The notes: generated by a model not told the origin, from the sequence alone. A stretch of 64,000 nt of DNA from Pedococcus aerophilus (GCF_039532215.1 NZ_BAAARN010000004.1:160261-224260); one strand, 5' to 3'. Shown: positions 36,095 to 46,461, counted from the stretch's first letter. A program made the numbers and translations.

Positions 36095-37480
36095 ATGGAT
36101 CGGGGTCCCGGTGGCGTTGGCCCCCTCGTGACCGCCGCGCCCCAGACCGTGACCGACGACCATTCCCAGAGCTTCCCCGACACCGCCGTCGCCACCTCTG
36201 CCGCCATCCAGCACGCCTCCGGCTCGACCCCGCCGCCTGCCCAGATGCCGCCCGCCCCGACGGGTCGCGCGTACCTGCGCTTCGTCCTCGTGCTCGGTGC
36301 GCTCATCGCCATCGGCCCGCTGACGATCGACACCTACCTGCCGGCCCTGCCCTCGATCACGCGCGACCTCGCCGCTACCGAGTCGGCCGTGCAGCTCACC
36401 CTCACCGGCATCCTGCTCGGTATGGGGCTCGGCCAGCTCCTCGTCGGCCCGCTGGCCGACGCGGTGGGCCGCCGACGCCCGCTCATCGCCGGTCTGGCCC
36501 TGCACATCGCCGCCTCGATCTTCTGCGCCTTCGCCCCGACCATCGAGCTGCTGACCGTCGGCCGTGTGCTCCAGGGCCTCGGCAACGCGGCGGTGGCCGT
36601 CGTGGCGATGGCCATGGTCCGTGACCAGTTCTCCGGCTCGGCCGCCGCGACCATGCTGTCGCGCCTCATGCTCGTCATGGGTCTCGCGCCCGTCCTCGCG
36701 CCGACCCTCGGTGGGGCCATCCTCCAGGTGACCTCGTGGCGCGGTGTGTTCGTCCTGCTCGCGATCGCCGGGACGATGATGGTGACGCTGGCGTCGTTCG
36801 CCCTGCGCGAGACGCTGCCGCCCGCCAACCGTCGCAAGCTCGCGTTCCGCCCGGTCGTCGCGACCTACGGCTCGCTGCTCAAGGACCGCACCTTCGTCGG
36901 CCTCGTCCTCATCAGCGGGCTGATGTTCGCCACCCTGTTCTCCTACATCGGTGGCTCGTCGTTCGTCCTGCAGGACATCTACGGGCTGAGCGTCGCGCAG
37001 TTCGGCCTGGTCTTCGGGCTCAACTCGCTCGGCTTCCTCACCGGGTCGCAGCTCAACCCGTTCCTGCTCAAGCGGTTCGAGGCCAGGGTGCTGGTGCGGG
37101 TCGGTGTCACCATCGGTGCCATTGCCGCCCTGCTCACCCTCGCCTCGGCTGCCACCGGGTTCGGCGGGCTCGTGCTGATCCTGACGCCGCTGTGGTTCAT
37201 CCTCTTCGCCTGCGGCCTGACGCTGCCGAACACCCCGGCCCTGGCGCTCACGCGCCACGGCGAGGCTGCCGGCACCGCTGCGGCCCTGCTCGGCGCCTCG
37301 CAGTTCGTCATCGGTGGTGCGGCTGCTCCGCTGATCGGTGCGATGGGTTCGGGTTCTGCGGTGCCGATGACCCTGGTCATGGCGCTGACGGCGACGCTGG
37401 CCCTCGTCGTCGCCACCCTGACGCTGCGTGGTCGCCTCGAAGCCGCCGAGCCCGCCCAGCCGGCCGACGCCACGGCCTGA
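36095..37480 (+). CDS. Bcr/CflA-family multidrug MFS transporter
   Basis: 461 residues. A long Thr/Ala/Pro-rich cytoplasmic N-terminus of about 60 residues precedes twelve membrane helices. The first is YLRFVLVLGALIAIGPLTID, and DTYLPALPSITRDL right after it is the Bcr/CflA signature; GPLADAVGRRRPLIAG is the MFS loop 2-3 motif. Such pumps export drugs such as bicyclomycin or chloramphenicol, or cysteine. The ATG begins 10 bp after the ftsK stop. A GTG at 36128 is an alternative start; neither has a good ribosome site. A long hairpin follows. Confidence 0.85.
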   Translation: MDRGPGGVGPLVTAAPQTVTDDHSQSFPDTAVATSAAIQHASGSTPPPAQMPPAPTGRAYLRFVLVLGALIAIGPLTIDTYLPALPSITRDLAATESAVQLTLTGILLGMGLGQLLVGPLADAVGRRRPLIAGLALHIAASIFCAFAPTIELLTVGRVLQGLGNAAVAVVAMAMVRDQFSGSAAATMLSRLMLVMGLAPVLAPTLGGAILQVTSWRGVFVLLAIAGTMMVTLASFALRETLPPANRRKLAFRPVVATYGSLLKDRTFVGLVLISGLMFATLFSYIGGSSFVLQDIYGLSVAQFGLVFGLNSLGFLTGSQLNPFLLKRFEARVLVRVGVTIGAIAALLTLASAATGFGGLVLILTPLWFILFACGLTLPNTPALALTRHGEAAGTAAALLGASQFVIGGAAAPLIGAMGSGSAVPMTLVMALTATLALVVATLTLRGRLEAAEPAQPADATA

Positions 37481-37554
37481 CCGCCGGCGCACGGCAGCAC
37501 CGCACTCCGGCCGCATGCTGGGCACGGAGCCCGGCCCCGCGCCATACCCCGGGT

Positions 37555-37598
37555 CTTTGAGCGCCTGACCACGTCCAGGCGTGGTCAGGCGCTCAAAG
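37555..37598. terminator. Perfect 19-bp bidirectional terminator
   Basis: CTTTGAGCGCCTGACCACG (37555-37573), loop TCCAGG, exact complement (37580-37598). It sits between the convergent Bcr gene and the TOPRIM gene, whose stop codon overlaps its right arm. The arms begin with CTTT and end in AAAG, giving a short U-tail in both directions. Confidence 0.8.
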
Positions 37599-38243
37599 TC
37601 TGTCGGGGAAGGGGCGCACCGGGTGGCCGGGCTCGTGGTCGACCAGCGCTGCCTCGATGTGGGTGACGAGGCGGGCCAGCGGTGGCGGCACCTCTCCGGA
37701 CCCCATCGCAGCCGCCAACGCCTCGGCGACGAGCTCCTTGCGCCCCGACGTGGTCCCGGCGAACCGGCGCAGCTGGTCGGTCACCGGCCGGCCGGTCCAG
37801 GTCGGCTGGCGTCGGAAGGTCGCGAACCGGTCGAGCAGCCCGAGCTCGGCGAGGACCTCGAGCACCCGCTTGGCCCCCAGGGCGCGGATCAGCTCGTCCT
37901 CGAGGTCTTCGTCGCACACGTGGAAACCGAGCTCGGCCATCTCGGCTGCACCGCCGACGGGATGGCCCACGGACTCCAGCGCCCGCGCGAAGAAGGACGC
38001 CTCCCCGGCGTCGCACAACCCCAGGATGCGCCGGGGAGGTGCGCTGGTCCCGTCTTGTTCGGCAGCCGTCGGGGGCGCGCCCACGAGGTCGGCGAGGTGC
38101 CGGCGGATGTTGGTGACCCCGCCCATGTCGACGAGCTCCACCGCCTCGCGGAGGCGCACGGGCAGCAGCGCGCGGACGGCCGCGACATCGCTCTGCCCCT
38201 CGAGGAGCACCACGACCCGCTGCGCCGGCATGGCCGCCAGCAT
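37593..38243 (-). CDS. Stand-alone OLD-family TOPRIM domain protein
   Basis: 216 residues. The opening VVVLLEGQSDVAAVRALLP is the TOPRIM glutamate strand, and ILGLCDAGEASFFARALES supplies the acidic D-x-x-E motif. GGVTNIRRHL, then EDLEDELIRALGAKRVLEVL, then TWTGRPVTDQLRRFAGTTSG match a group of actinobacterial OLD-like TOPRIM proteins lacking the ABC-ATPase half. OLD nucleases cut DNA with metal, but activity of the isolated domain is unproven. Starts at 38243 or 38231 are possible; neither has a strong ribosome site. It lies 25 bp downstream of a one-TM gene. Confidence 0.75.
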   Translation of the reverse strand: MLAAMPAQRVVVLLEGQSDVAAVRALLPVRLREAVELVDMGGVTNIRRHLADLVGAPPTAAEQDGTSAPPRRILGLCDAGEASFFARALESVGHPVGGAAEMAELGFHVCDEDLEDELIRALGAKRVLEVLAELGLLDRFATFRRQPTWTGRPVTDQLRRFAGTTSGRKELVAEALAAAMGSGEVPPPLARLVTHIEAALVDHEPGHPVRPFPDRL

Positions 38244-38268
38244 GCCAGCGACGCCGTTCGGACGCCGC

Positions 38269-38673
38269 TCAGTTCCCGTCGAGGGCCTGGCCCCGGGCGC
38301 CGCGGGCCGCCGAGGTCTTGCAGTCGTCCTCCGTGCCGTTCGAGGCCCACTGGGCGACCAGCGCCCCTTGGCCCTGCGCGTTGGCCAGCGTCCCGAGCAG
38401 CCAGCAGGTCGCGGGGTCGGCTCCGCTGGGCGGGACGAACTGCGTCGACATCGAGACGGCGCTGCTCGTGTACTGCTCGACCTGGTCCAACCGGGCCTGC
38501 TGCCGGTGGTCCACCCAGACCAGTGCGAGGAGCAGCAGCACCGCGAGGGTGAGTGCGAACCCGCGCGAGATCGGCGCGCGCAGGCTTTCCGCGATGTCGA
38601 AGGCCGGAGGAGTCGGGGCGTACGGGTCCCGGCCCTTGTCGTCGTCACCGGTGCCTGGCTGGTGTCCTGACAT
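38269..38673 (-). CDS. Hypothetical single-TM protein
   Basis: 134 residues. A hydrophilic Gly/Asp/Pro-rich cytoplasmic part precedes one helix (GFALTLAVLLLLALVWVD at about 38-55), then an extracytoplasmic region with two cysteines (PATCWLLG and EDDCKTSA) that could form a disulfide. ATG at 38673 has GGGGGA 8-13 nt upstream. It is probably co-transcribed with the TOPRIM gene. No family recognised. Confidence 0.65.
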   Translation of the reverse strand: MSGHQPGTGDDDKGRDPYAPTPPAFDIAESLRAPISRGFALTLAVLLLLALVWVDHRQQARLDQVEQYTSSAVSMSTQFVPPSGADPATCWLLGTLANAQGQGALVAQWASNGTEDDCKTSAARGARGQALDGN

Positions 38674-38766
38674 GGTGCGTCCCCCTGCCTCGATGCGTGG
38701 TCCGAGGGTAGGGAAGGAGGCCACGCAGCGGGGAGGGAACGGCCCGAACTCGGGCGGACCCGGGCG

Positions 38767-39444
38767 TCATACCTCGAAGCGGTAGCCCTGACCGGGGTCG
38801 GTGACGAGGTAGCGCGGATGGGTGGGGTCGGGCTCGAGCTTGCGCCGCAGCTGGTTGGCGTACACGCGCAGGTAGTTGGACTCGCGGCCGTAGCCCGGAC
38901 CCCACACCTCGTGGAGCAGGTCCTTCTGCGAGACGAGGTGCCCCGGTCGGCGGGCCAGCACCGCGAGCAGCCGCCACTCGGTGGGGGTGAGGCGCACGAC
39001 GTCACCGCCGATGGTGGCGGTGCGCTCGGCGAAGTCGAGGTCGAAGTGCTCGGTGCGGACGGCGGGCGGGTGGTTCTCTCCCTCACCGCCGCGGCGCAGG
39101 GCGGCCCGGACCCGGGCCTGGAACTCCTCCATGCCGAAGGGCTTGGTGACGTAGTCGTCGGCTCCGACATCCAGCGCCTCGACCTTGTCGGAGGAGTCGG
39201 TGCGGGCGGAGAGCACGATGACCGGCACGGTCGAGGTCTGCCGCAGCCGGCGCAGCACGTCGATGCCGTCGAGGTCGGGCAGCCCGAGGTCGAGGACGAC
39301 GACGTCGGGCGCGCGGTCCGCGACGGACTGGAGCGCCGAGCGGCCGTCGGCGACGGTCTCGACCTCGTACCCGCGGGCCCGCAGGCTGATCGCCAGCGTC
39401 CGTCGCAGGTGCGGTTCGTCGTCGACGACGAGGACCACGCTCAT
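38767..39444 (-). CDS. kdpE: KdpE response regulator
   Basis: 225-residue OmpR-type regulator. The receiver domain has the acidic pocket VVDDEP, phospho-acceptor D52 in VVVLDLGLPD, and KPFG. The C-terminal winged helix ends in RKLEPDPTHPRYLVTDPGQG and GYRFEV. It activates kdpFABC when phosphorylated by KdpD. Its ATG overlaps the kdpD stop as ATGA. Confidence 0.94.
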   Translation of the reverse strand: MSVVLVVDDEPHLRRTLAISLRARGYEVETVADGRSALQSVADRAPDVVVLDLGLPDLDGIDVLRRLRQTSTVPVIVLSARTDSSDKVEALDVGADDYVTKPFGMEEFQARVRAALRRGGEGENHPPAVRTEHFDLDFAERTATIGGDVVRLTPTEWRLLAVLARRPGHLVSQKDLLHEVWGPGYGRESNYLRVYANQLRRKLEPDPTHPRYLVTDPGQGYRFEV

Positions 39445-42077
39445 GCGGGCATCCTGCCATCGTTGCTGGTGGGACGCGGTGTGGAGGCGGACGGGTATGC
39501 CGCGGGCGCGCCCTCCGGAGCCACCTCGCCCTCGTGCCGGGCCGCCTCGCGCCCGTGCGCGCCCGGCTCGCGCGCGGGCGGGGTCGCGGCGCGGGGCAGC
39601 TCCAGGACGATGGTCAGTCCGCCGCCGGGGGTGTCCTCGGCGGTGATGGTGCCCTCCATGGTCTCCATGAGCCCGCGCGCGACCGCGAGCCCGAGGCCGA
39701 CCCCTGACCCCCGCGGGGCGTCGTCGAGGCGCTGGAACGGGGCGAAGATCGCGGCCTTGGAGGAGTCGGGGACGCCCGACCCCCGGTCGACGACGCGGAC
39801 CTGGAGCCGGTCGCCGGTGGCGTACGCCTTGACGACCACCTCCTGCCGGCCGCCCGAGTGGTGCAGGGCGTTCTCGACGACGTTGGCCAGGACACGGTCG
39901 AGCAGCACCTCGTCGTAGACGGCCAGGGGCAGGTCGTCCCCGCCTAGCACCCGGACCCGGTCGGGGTCGGACACCGCGGCCACCGTCCTGCGGATGGTCT
40001 CGAGCACCGAGCCCTCCGACCGCTGGGCCACGACGACCCCGCTCTGGAGGCGCGAGATGTCCAGGAGGTTGGCGACGAGGGTGGTGAGGGCGTCGGAGGA
40101 CTCCTCGATCGTCTCGAGCAGGTCGGCCTCGTCCTGTTCGGAGAACGCCGCCCCCGGCTGCCGCAGCGTGGACACCGCGGCCTTGATGCCGGCCAGGGGG
40201 GTGCGCAGGTCGTGCGAGACGGCGCTGAGCAACGCTGTGCGGGCGCGGTTGTCGCGGGCGAGCGCACCGGCCTGGCGGGCCTGCTCGATGAGGTCGGCGC
40301 GGCGCAGCACCGCCTCGGCGTGCGCAGCGAACGCCGAGACCAGCCGCCGCTCGTCGGCGGCCAGCACCGGCCCGAACAACGCCAGGGTCGTCGTGTCGTC
40401 CACCGGCGCGAGCACCGCTGCGCGGTCGAGGTCGTGCACGTCGAACCCCGGCAGGGCCGCCACCACCTGCCACGGCTCGCGCACCGAGGGCCGCCGCACC
40501 AGCCCGGCGCTGGTGAGGTGGAACAGGTCCACGACCTGCTCCAGCAACGCCGTGAGCGGGTCCTGCTCGCCGAGCAAAGTCTGGGCCGAGCGCTCGAGGG
40601 CGAGGGACTCGCGCTGGGCCAGACGGGCCGCCGCGGCGCGGCGGTCGCTGAGGTGCACCGCCGAGGCGACCGAGACCGCCACGAGCAGGAAGACGAGCAC
40701 GGCGACCGCGTTCTGCGGGTCGGTGATCGTCAGGGTGCCCAGCGGCTCGGTGAAGAACCAGTTGAGGCTGAGCGAGCCCAGGAGTGCGGACAGGACCGCG
40801 GGCCCCAGCCCGCCGGCCAAGGCGCAGCCGACCGTGAGGGCGAGGAAGAGCAGGACCTCGAGCGGCAGGTCGTGGGACTGGCGCGTGGCGATGAGGAGGG
40901 CGGTGAGTGCTGCCGTGCCGACCGTCGCCAGCAGCCAGCCCGCCCACCGGCGAGGGCCGCCGAGGGCACCACGACCGCGTCGCGACCGCCCGCGATGGGC
41001 CTGGTCGTGGGTGACGATGACGGTGTCGATGTCGGTGCCGGCACCCTCGACGACGTGGCTGCCGACGCCCCGGCCGCGCAACGCCTGCCACCAGGTGCGC
41101 CGGGAGGCCCCGAGGACGATCTGCCGGGCGTTCACGCCACGCGCGAAGTCGATGATCGCGGCGGCCGCGTCGTCGCCGGCCACCGTGTGGAAGGTCCCGC
41201 CGAGCTCGGCGACGAGCGTGCGGATCTCGCCGATGCTCTCCAGCCGTGCGTCGATGAGCCCGTCCGCCGGGGTCACGTGTGCGACGACGAGCTCTCCGCC
41301 GGCGCCGCGCCCCGCGATCTGGGCCCCGCGCCGTACCAGTGCCGCGGACTCTGGGCCCCCGGTCACGGCCACGACGACGCGCTCGCGCGCCGGCCACGAG
41401 TCGGTGATGCCCTGGTCGCGGCGGTAGCGCTCGAGACCCTCGTCGACACGGTCGGCCAGCCACAGCAGGGACAGCTCGCGCAGGGCCGTGAGGTTGCCCT
41501 CCCGGAAGTAGTTGGCCAGGGCGGCGTCGACCCGGTCGTGCCCGTAGATGTTGCCGTGGGCCATCCGCCGGCGCAGCGCGTGCGGCGACATGTCGACGAG
41601 CTCGATCTGGTCGGCGGTGCGCACCACCTCGTCGGGGACCGTCTCCTGCTGCCTGATGCCGGTGATGGACTCGACGACGTCGTTGAGCGACTCGAGGTGC
41701 TGGACGTTGACGGTCGAGATGACGTCGATGCCGGCGGCGAGCAGCTCGCGGACGTCCTCCCACCGCTTCGTGTTCCGGCTCCCGGGAGCGTTGGTGTGCG
41801 CCAGCTCGTCGACGAGCGCCACCTCGGGGGCTCGGGCGAGGAGGGCGTCGAGGTCCATCTCCCGCAGGGTGCTGCCGCGGTGCTCGACCTCGCGCGTCGG
41901 CACCACCTCGAGCCCCTCCAGGGCCTGCGCGGTGTGGGCCCGGCCGTGGGTCTCGACGAGGCCCACGACGACGTCGGTCCCGCGCTCGATCCGCCGGCGC
42001 CCCTCGGAGAGCATGGCGACCGTCTTGCCCACCCCGGGGGCTGCGCCGAGGTAGATGCGCAGCCGTCCGGGGGTCAT
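39441..42077 (-). CDS. kdpD: KdpD sensor histidine kinase
   Basis: 878 residues. The N-terminal KdpD domain has Walker A GAAPGVGKTVAMLSEG and DELAHTNAPGSRNTKRWEDV. A UspA-like domain follows (about 240-360), then four membrane helices (about 385-490), a GAF region, the phospho-His box VSHDLRTPLAGIK, and an ATP-binding domain (NVVENALHHSGG, GSGVGLGLAVARGL). The C-terminal 50 residues are low-complexity. It senses low K+ or osmotic stress at the membrane and phosphorylates KdpE. It lies 48 bp downstream of kdpC. Confidence 0.95.
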   Translation of the reverse strand: MTPGRLRIYLGAAPGVGKTVAMLSEGRRRIERGTDVVVGLVETHGRAHTAQALEGLEVVPTREVEHRGSTLREMDLDALLARAPEVALVDELAHTNAPGSRNTKRWEDVRELLAAGIDVISTVNVQHLESLNDVVESITGIRQQETVPDEVVRTADQIELVDMSPHALRRRMAHGNIYGHDRVDAALANYFREGNLTALRELSLLWLADRVDEGLERYRRDQGITDSWPARERVVVAVTGGPESAALVRRGAQIAGRGAGGELVVAHVTPADGLIDARLESIGEIRTLVAELGGTFHTVAGDDAAAAIIDFARGVNARQIVLGASRRTWWQALRGRGVGSHVVEGAGTDIDTVIVTHDQAHRGRSRRGRGALGGPRRWAGWLLATVGTAALTALLIATRQSHDLPLEVLLFLALTVGCALAGGLGPAVLSALLGSLSLNWFFTEPLGTLTITDPQNAVAVLVFLLVAVSVASAVHLSDRRAAAARLAQRESLALERSAQTLLGEQDPLTALLEQVVDLFHLTSAGLVRRPSVREPWQVVAALPGFDVHDLDRAAVLAPVDDTTTLALFGPVLAADERRLVSAFAAHAEAVLRRADLIEQARQAGALARDNRARTALLSAVSHDLRTPLAGIKAAVSTLRQPGAAFSEQDEADLLETIEESSDALTTLVANLLDISRLQSGVVVAQRSEGSVLETIRRTVAAVSDPDRVRVLGGDDLPLAVYDEVLLDRVLANVVENALHHSGGRQEVVVKAYATGDRLQVRVVDRGSGVPDSSKAAIFAPFQRLDDAPRGSGVGLGLAVARGLMETMEGTITAEDTPGGGLTIVLELPRAATPPAREPGAHGREAARHEGEVAPEGAPAAYPSASTPRPTSNDGRMPA

Positions 42078-42125
42078 GGGGCCATTCTTCCGTGGTCGGG
42101 TCCTCCGCAGGACATCGCCGTCGTC

Positions 42126-42695
42126 CTATCCCGCGGCGCGGGCCAGGGCCAGGTTGAGTTCGAGGACGTTGACGCGCGGTGCGCCGAGGTACCCGAGGAC
42201 GCGGTCCTGCGTGTTCGCGTCGACCAGGCGCTGCACGACGGCGGTATCCAGCCCGGTCGCCTTCGCGACCCGCGGCACCTGGAGGTTGGCGTAGGCAGGG
42301 GAGATGTGGGGGTCGAGTCCGCTGCCCGACGCGGTCAGGGCGTCTGCGGGCACCGCGTCGGAACCCTCTGCGCGGGCGACCGCCTCCCGGCGCTCGGCGA
42401 CGGCGGCGACCTGGTCCTCGCTCGACGCGGCGAGGTTGGAGCCACCGCTGCTGTCACCCGCGTAGTCGCTGGCAGAGGGCCGCCCGTGGAACCACTGGTC
42501 GCCGGTGAAGTCCTGGCCGAGGAGCGAGGACCCGACGACCTTCCCGTCCTGCTCGACGAGGGAGCCGTCGGCCTGGCCGGACAGCCCGGACCGTCCGATC
42601 CCGAACACGACGGCGGGGTAGACCACCCCGAGCAGGACGGTGAGGGCGAGCAGGAGCCGCAGCGCGGCAGCGTACTGGCGGGTGAGTGAGGTCAT
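42126..42695 (-). CDS. kdpC: KdpC, potassium-transporting ATPase subunit C
   Basis: 189 residues: one N-terminal membrane helix (LRLLLALTVLLGVVYPAVVF) and a soluble domain with the hallmarks FHGRPSASDYAG and SGSGLDPHISPAYANLQVPR. KdpC stabilises the KdpA-KdpB complex and aids ATP binding. It starts 6 bp after the kdpB stop. Confidence 0.95.
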   Translation of the reverse strand: MTSLTRQYAAALRLLLALTVLLGVVYPAVVFGIGRSGLSGQADGSLVEQDGKVVGSSLLGQDFTGDQWFHGRPSASDYAGDSSGGSNLAASSEDQVAAVAERREAVARAEGSDAVPADALTASGSGLDPHISPAYANLQVPRVAKATGLDTAVVQRLVDANTQDRVLGYLGAPRVNVLELNLALARAAG

Positions 42696-42701
42696 GGCTG
42701 G

Positions 42702-44729
42702 TCAGCTCAATCCGGGGAGTTGGGACACGAGGAGGTCGATCGCCTTGATGCCGATGAACGGTGCGACGACACCGCCGAGGCCGTAGACGAGCAGGTTGCG
42801 CCGGAGCAGGTCGGCGGCGCCGCCGGGGCGGTAGTGCACGCCGCGCAGGGCGAGCGGCACGAGCGCGATGATCACCAGGGCGTTGAAGATGACGGCCGAG
42901 AGCATCGCCGACTCGGGCGAGCCGAGCCGCATGATGTTCAGGGCGTCGAGCCCGGGGAACAGCACCACGAACATCGCGGGGATGATCGCGAAGTACTTGG
43001 CGATGTCGTTGGCGATGGAGAACGTCGTCAGCGCACCACGGGTGATGAGCAGCTGCTTGCCGATCGCCACGACCTCGATGAGCTTGGTCGGGTCCGAGTC
43101 GAGGTCGACCATGTTGCCGGCCTCCTTCGCGGCCGAGGTGCCGGTGTTCATCGCCAGGCCGACGTCGGCCTGGGCCAGCGCCGGGGCGTCGTTGGTGCCG
43201 TCGCCGGTCATCGCGACGAGGCGCCCACCCTCCTGCTCCTTGATGATCAGGGCCATCTTGTCCTCGGGGGTCGCCTCGGCGAGGAAGTCGTCGACGCCTG
43301 CCTCCTTGGCGATGGCGGCAGCGGTGAGCCGGTTGTCACCGGTGATCATCACCGTGCGGATCCCCATGCTGCGCAAGGTCTCGAAGCGTTCGGCCATGCC
43401 CGGCTTCACGACGTCCTTGAGTCGCACGAGCCCGATGACGCGGGGCGGTCCGCCGGCCTCGGCGCGGGCGACGACGAGGGGAGTGGCACCTTCGCCCGCG
43501 ATCGCGTCGGCGAGCTGGGCCGTCTCGGGTGGCACCGTGCCGCCCTCCTGGGTGACCCATGCGGTGACCGCGGAGGTCGCGCCCTTGCGGATCCGCGTCC
43601 CGTCGGAAAGGTCCACCCCGGACATGCGGGTCTGGGCCGTGAACTCGACGAACTCCGCGCCCTCACGAGCGAGCGCCTCGGCGGAGGTCGCCCCTTCGAC
43701 GCGGTCCAGCGAGAGGGCGAGCTCGACGATCGAGCGCCCCTCGGGGGTGCCGTCCGCCAGCGAGGACAGGTATGCCGCCTGCGCCAGCTCGGGATCCGTC
43801 GCGCCCTTGACCGGGGTGAGCTCGCTCGCCCGCCGGTTGCCGAGGGTGATCGTGCCGGTCTTGTCGAGGAGGAGCGTGGACACGTCGCCCGCCGCCTCGA
43901 CGGCGCGGCCCGACATGGCGAGCACGTTGCGCTGCACCAGGCGGTCCATGCCGGCGATCCCGATGGCCGACAGCAGGGCGCCGATGGTGGTCGGGATGAG
44001 GCAGACGAGGAGGGCGACGAGGACGATGACCTGTTGCAGCCCACCGGAGTACGACGCCAGCGGCTGGATCGCCATGACCGTGACGAGGAAGAGGATCGTC
44101 AGGGTGGTGAGCAGCACCGTCAGGGCGATCTCGTTCGGGGTCTTCTGCCGCGAGGCGCCCTCGACGAGGGCGATCATCCGGTCGATGAAGGTCTCGCCCG
44201 GCTTCGAGGTGACACGGACGACGATCTCGTCGGACAGCACCGTGGTGCCGCCGGTGACGGCGCAGCGGTCGCCACCGGACTCCCTGACGACCGGGGCGGA
44301 CTCGCCGGTGATGGCCGACTCGTCGACGGTCGCGACGCCCTCGACGACGTCGCCGTCGCCGGGGATGACCTCTCCGGCCTTGACGCGGACACGGTCACCG
44401 ACCCGCAGGGCCGTCCCGGGGACGGTCTCGGTGCTGCCGTCGTCCTTGAGGCGCACCGCCATCGTCTCGGTGCGGGTCGCTCGCAGCGTCGCGGCCTGGG
44501 CGCGGCCGCGACCCTCGGCGATCGCCTCGGCGGCGTTGGCGAAGAGCACGGTGGCCCAGAGCCAGAGGGCGACGCCCCAGCCGAACACGGACGGGTCGAG
44601 CACCGCGAGGACGGTGGTGAGGACCGAGCCGATCCACACCACGAAGATCACGGGAGTCCGGACCAGGTGGCGGGGGTCGAGCTTGGCGACGGCCTGGGGG
44701 AGCGCCGCGAGGAGGGTCGTGCGGTTCAT
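42702..44729 (-). CDS. kdpB: KdpB, P-type ATPase subunit of the high-affinity K+ pump
   Basis: 675 residues. The phosphorylated aspartate is D289 in [12 protein letters not shown]. The TGES actuator motif is in [11 protein letters not shown] and the hinge is [18 protein letters not shown]. Helices at the N-terminus, centre and C-terminus complete the P1A ATPase topology. ATG at 44729 overlaps the kdpA stop by ATGA, excluding longer in-frame readings. Confidence 0.96.
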   Translation of the reverse strand: MNRTTLLAALPQAVAKLDPRHLVRTPVIFVVWIGSVLTTVLAVLDPSVFGWGVALWLWATVLFANAAEAIAEGRGRAQAATLRATRTETMAVRLKDDGSTETVPGTALRVGDRVRVKAGEVIPGDGDVVEGVATVDESAITGESAPVVRESGGDRCAVTGGTTVLSDEIVVRVTSKPGETFIDRMIALVEGASRQKTPNEIALTVLLTTLTILFLVTVMAIQPLASYSGGLQQVIVLVALLVCLIPTTIGALLSAIGIAGMDRLVQRNVLAMSGRAVEAAGDVSTLLLDKTGTITLGNRRASELTPVKGATDPELAQAAYLSSLADGTPEGRSIVELALSLDRVEGATSAEALAREGAEFVEFTAQTRMSGVDLSDGTRIRKGATSAVTAWVTQEGGTVPPETAQLADAIAGEGATPLVVARAEAGGPPRVIGLVRLKDVVKPGMAERFETLRSMGIRTVMITGDNRLTAAAIAKEAGVDDFLAEATPEDKMALIIKEQEGGRLVAMTGDGTNDAPALAQADVGLAMNTGTSAAKEAGNMVDLDSDPTKLIEVVAIGKQLLITRGALTTFSIANDIAKYFAIIPAMFVVLFPGLDALNIMRLGSPESAMLSAVIFNALVIIALVPLALRGVHYRPGGAADLLRRNLLVYGLGGVVAPFIGIKAIDLLVSQLPGLS

Positions 44730-46375
44730 GAAAGGGCCTCCGCGAGGGGTCCGAGAGCAAGGGCAGGGAAGAAGGTCAGACCGGCGAGGACCAGGGCGAT
44801 GCCCACGAGCAGCCCGGTGAACAGCGGTGTGTGGGTCGGCATCGTTCCGGTGGTCGCCGGCCGGCGGCGTTGGGCTGCAAGGGAACCCGCGAGCCCGAGC
44901 ACGAGCATCATCGGCACGAACCGGCCGACGGCCATGCAGATTGCCAGCGTGAGGTTGTACCAGGGGTTGTCCGCGGTCAGTCCGGCGAAGGCGCTGCCGT
45001 TGTTGTTGGACGCCGACGCGTAGGCGTAGAGCACCTCGGTCAGGCCGTGCGGTCCGCTGGCGAGCATGGTGCTCCGGGGGCCGTCCATCGACAGTGCTGC
45101 ACCGGTGAAGCCGAGGACGAGCACGGGCATGACCAGCGAGTAGAGCGCTGCCATGGTGATCTCGCGGCGACCGATGGTCTTCCCGAGGTACTCGGGCGTG
45201 CGCCCGACCATGAGTCCGGCCACGAAGACCGACAGGATCGCGATGATGAGGATCCCGTAGAGGCCGGACCCGACACCTCCTGGTGAGACCTCGCCGAGCA
45301 GCATGTTGGTGAGCACGACACCACCGCCGAGGGGGCTGTACGACTCGTGCAGCGAGTTGACCGCGCCGGTGGACGTGCTCGTGGTGGCGGCTCCGAACAG
45401 GGTGGAGGCCCAGACGCCGAAGCGCTGCTCCTTGCCCTCCATGGACCCGGTGGCGGCGCTCGAGGCGGCCACCTCGGCCCACGTGGTCAGGGCGACGCCG
45501 GCCGCGAACAGGACGGAGGCGAACCCGAGCAGGGCGCGTCCCTGGCGACGGTCACCGACCATGATCCCGAACGCCCGGGGCAGGGCGAAGGGCACGACCA
45601 GGAGCAGGAAGATCTCGACGATGTTGGTGAAGGGGTTGGGGTTCTCGAAGGGGTGGGCGGAGTTGGCGTTGAAGTAGCCACCGCCGTTGGTGCCGAGCTC
45701 CTTGATGGCCTCCTGCGAGGCCACCAGGCCGCCGCGAATGACCTGCTCGACCCCGGACAGCCCGGTGACGGTGGTGGGGGCCGACAGGTTCTGGATGACG
45801 CCACCGACCAGCAGCACGACGGCGCCCACCAGGGCACCGGGCAGCAGGATGCGGACGGTGCCGCGGACCAGGTCCACCCAGAAGTTGCCGAGGCGGCCGG
45901 TGCCGTCGGCCTTCAGGGCCCGCGTCAGCGCGATGCAGACGGCGAGCCCGACCGCGGCGGAGACGAAGTTCTGGACGGTCAGCCCGGCGGTCTGCACCAA
46001 TGGGGTGACGCCTGCCTCACCGGCATAGCTCTGCCAGTTGGTGTTCGTCACGAAGGAGACGGCAGTGTTGATGGCGGTGGTCACCCCCATGCCGTCGGAG
46101 CCCTGGCGCAGCGGCAGCGAGGTCTGGAGCAGGATGAGACCCAGCAGGAGGACGAAGCCGACGACGCTCACCGCTCCCACGCTCACGGCATACGCACGCC
46201 AGCCCTGCGCGCGCTCGGGGTCCACGCCGGCCACGCGGTAGAGCAGTCGCTCGACCCGCCAGTGCCGGGTGTCGGTGAACACCGTCGCGATCCACGTCCC
46301 GAGCGGGACGCAGAAGACCACGAGGGCGACCACCAGGGTCAGGACGGACAGCAGCCCGGCTGCTGTTTCGGACAT
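44726..46375 (-). CDS. kdpA: KdpA, K+-translocating subunit
   Basis: 549 residues with about ten membrane helices. It carries the four selectivity-filter-like repeats expected of KdpA, for example [30 protein letters not shown] and [13 protein letters not shown]. It derives from the K+ channel fold and passes K+ to KdpB. It starts where the kdpF stop ends (TGATG), showing coupling. Confidence 0.96.
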   Translation of the reverse strand: MSETAAGLLSVLTLVVALVVFCVPLGTWIATVFTDTRHWRVERLLYRVAGVDPERAQGWRAYAVSVGAVSVVGFVLLLGLILLQTSLPLRQGSDGMGVTTAINTAVSFVTNTNWQSYAGEAGVTPLVQTAGLTVQNFVSAAVGLAVCIALTRALKADGTGRLGNFWVDLVRGTVRILLPGALVGAVVLLVGGVIQNLSAPTTVTGLSGVEQVIRGGLVASQEAIKELGTNGGGYFNANSAHPFENPNPFTNIVEIFLLLVVPFALPRAFGIMVGDRRQGRALLGFASVLFAAGVALTTWAEVAASSAATGSMEGKEQRFGVWASTLFGAATTSTSTGAVNSLHESYSPLGGGVVLTNMLLGEVSPGGVGSGLYGILIIAILSVFVAGLMVGRTPEYLGKTIGRREITMAALYSLVMPVLVLGFTGAALSMDGPRSTMLASGPHGLTEVLYAYASASNNNGSAFAGLTADNPWYNLTLAICMAVGRFVPMMLVLGLAGSLAAQRRRPATTGTMPTHTPLFTGLLVGIALVLAGLTFFPALALGPLAEALS

Positions 46376-46461
46376 CAGAACCGCTCCGGGCGGACGAGCG
46401 CGTAGACCAGGTAGGCCAGCAGCGCAACGCCGAGCAGGGCGGCGACGAGGTTCTCGATCAC
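46375..46461 (-). CDS. kdpF: KdpF small subunit (28 aa)
   Basis: VIENLVAALLGVALLAYLVY followed by ALVRPERF: a single membrane helix with the conserved PERF ending typical of KdpF. The start is GTG at 46461. The stop overlaps the kdpA ATG by one base. KdpF stabilises the KdpABC complex. The longer in-frame reading upstream is antisense to the divergent gene. Confidence 0.88.
   Translation of the reverse strand: MIENLVAALLGVALLAYLVYALVRPERF

Noticed and set aside
38767-46461. kdp locus as a possible novel system
   Set aside because: All genes are the classical kdpFABCDE set; only the operator array and the divergent channel-like gene are unusual.
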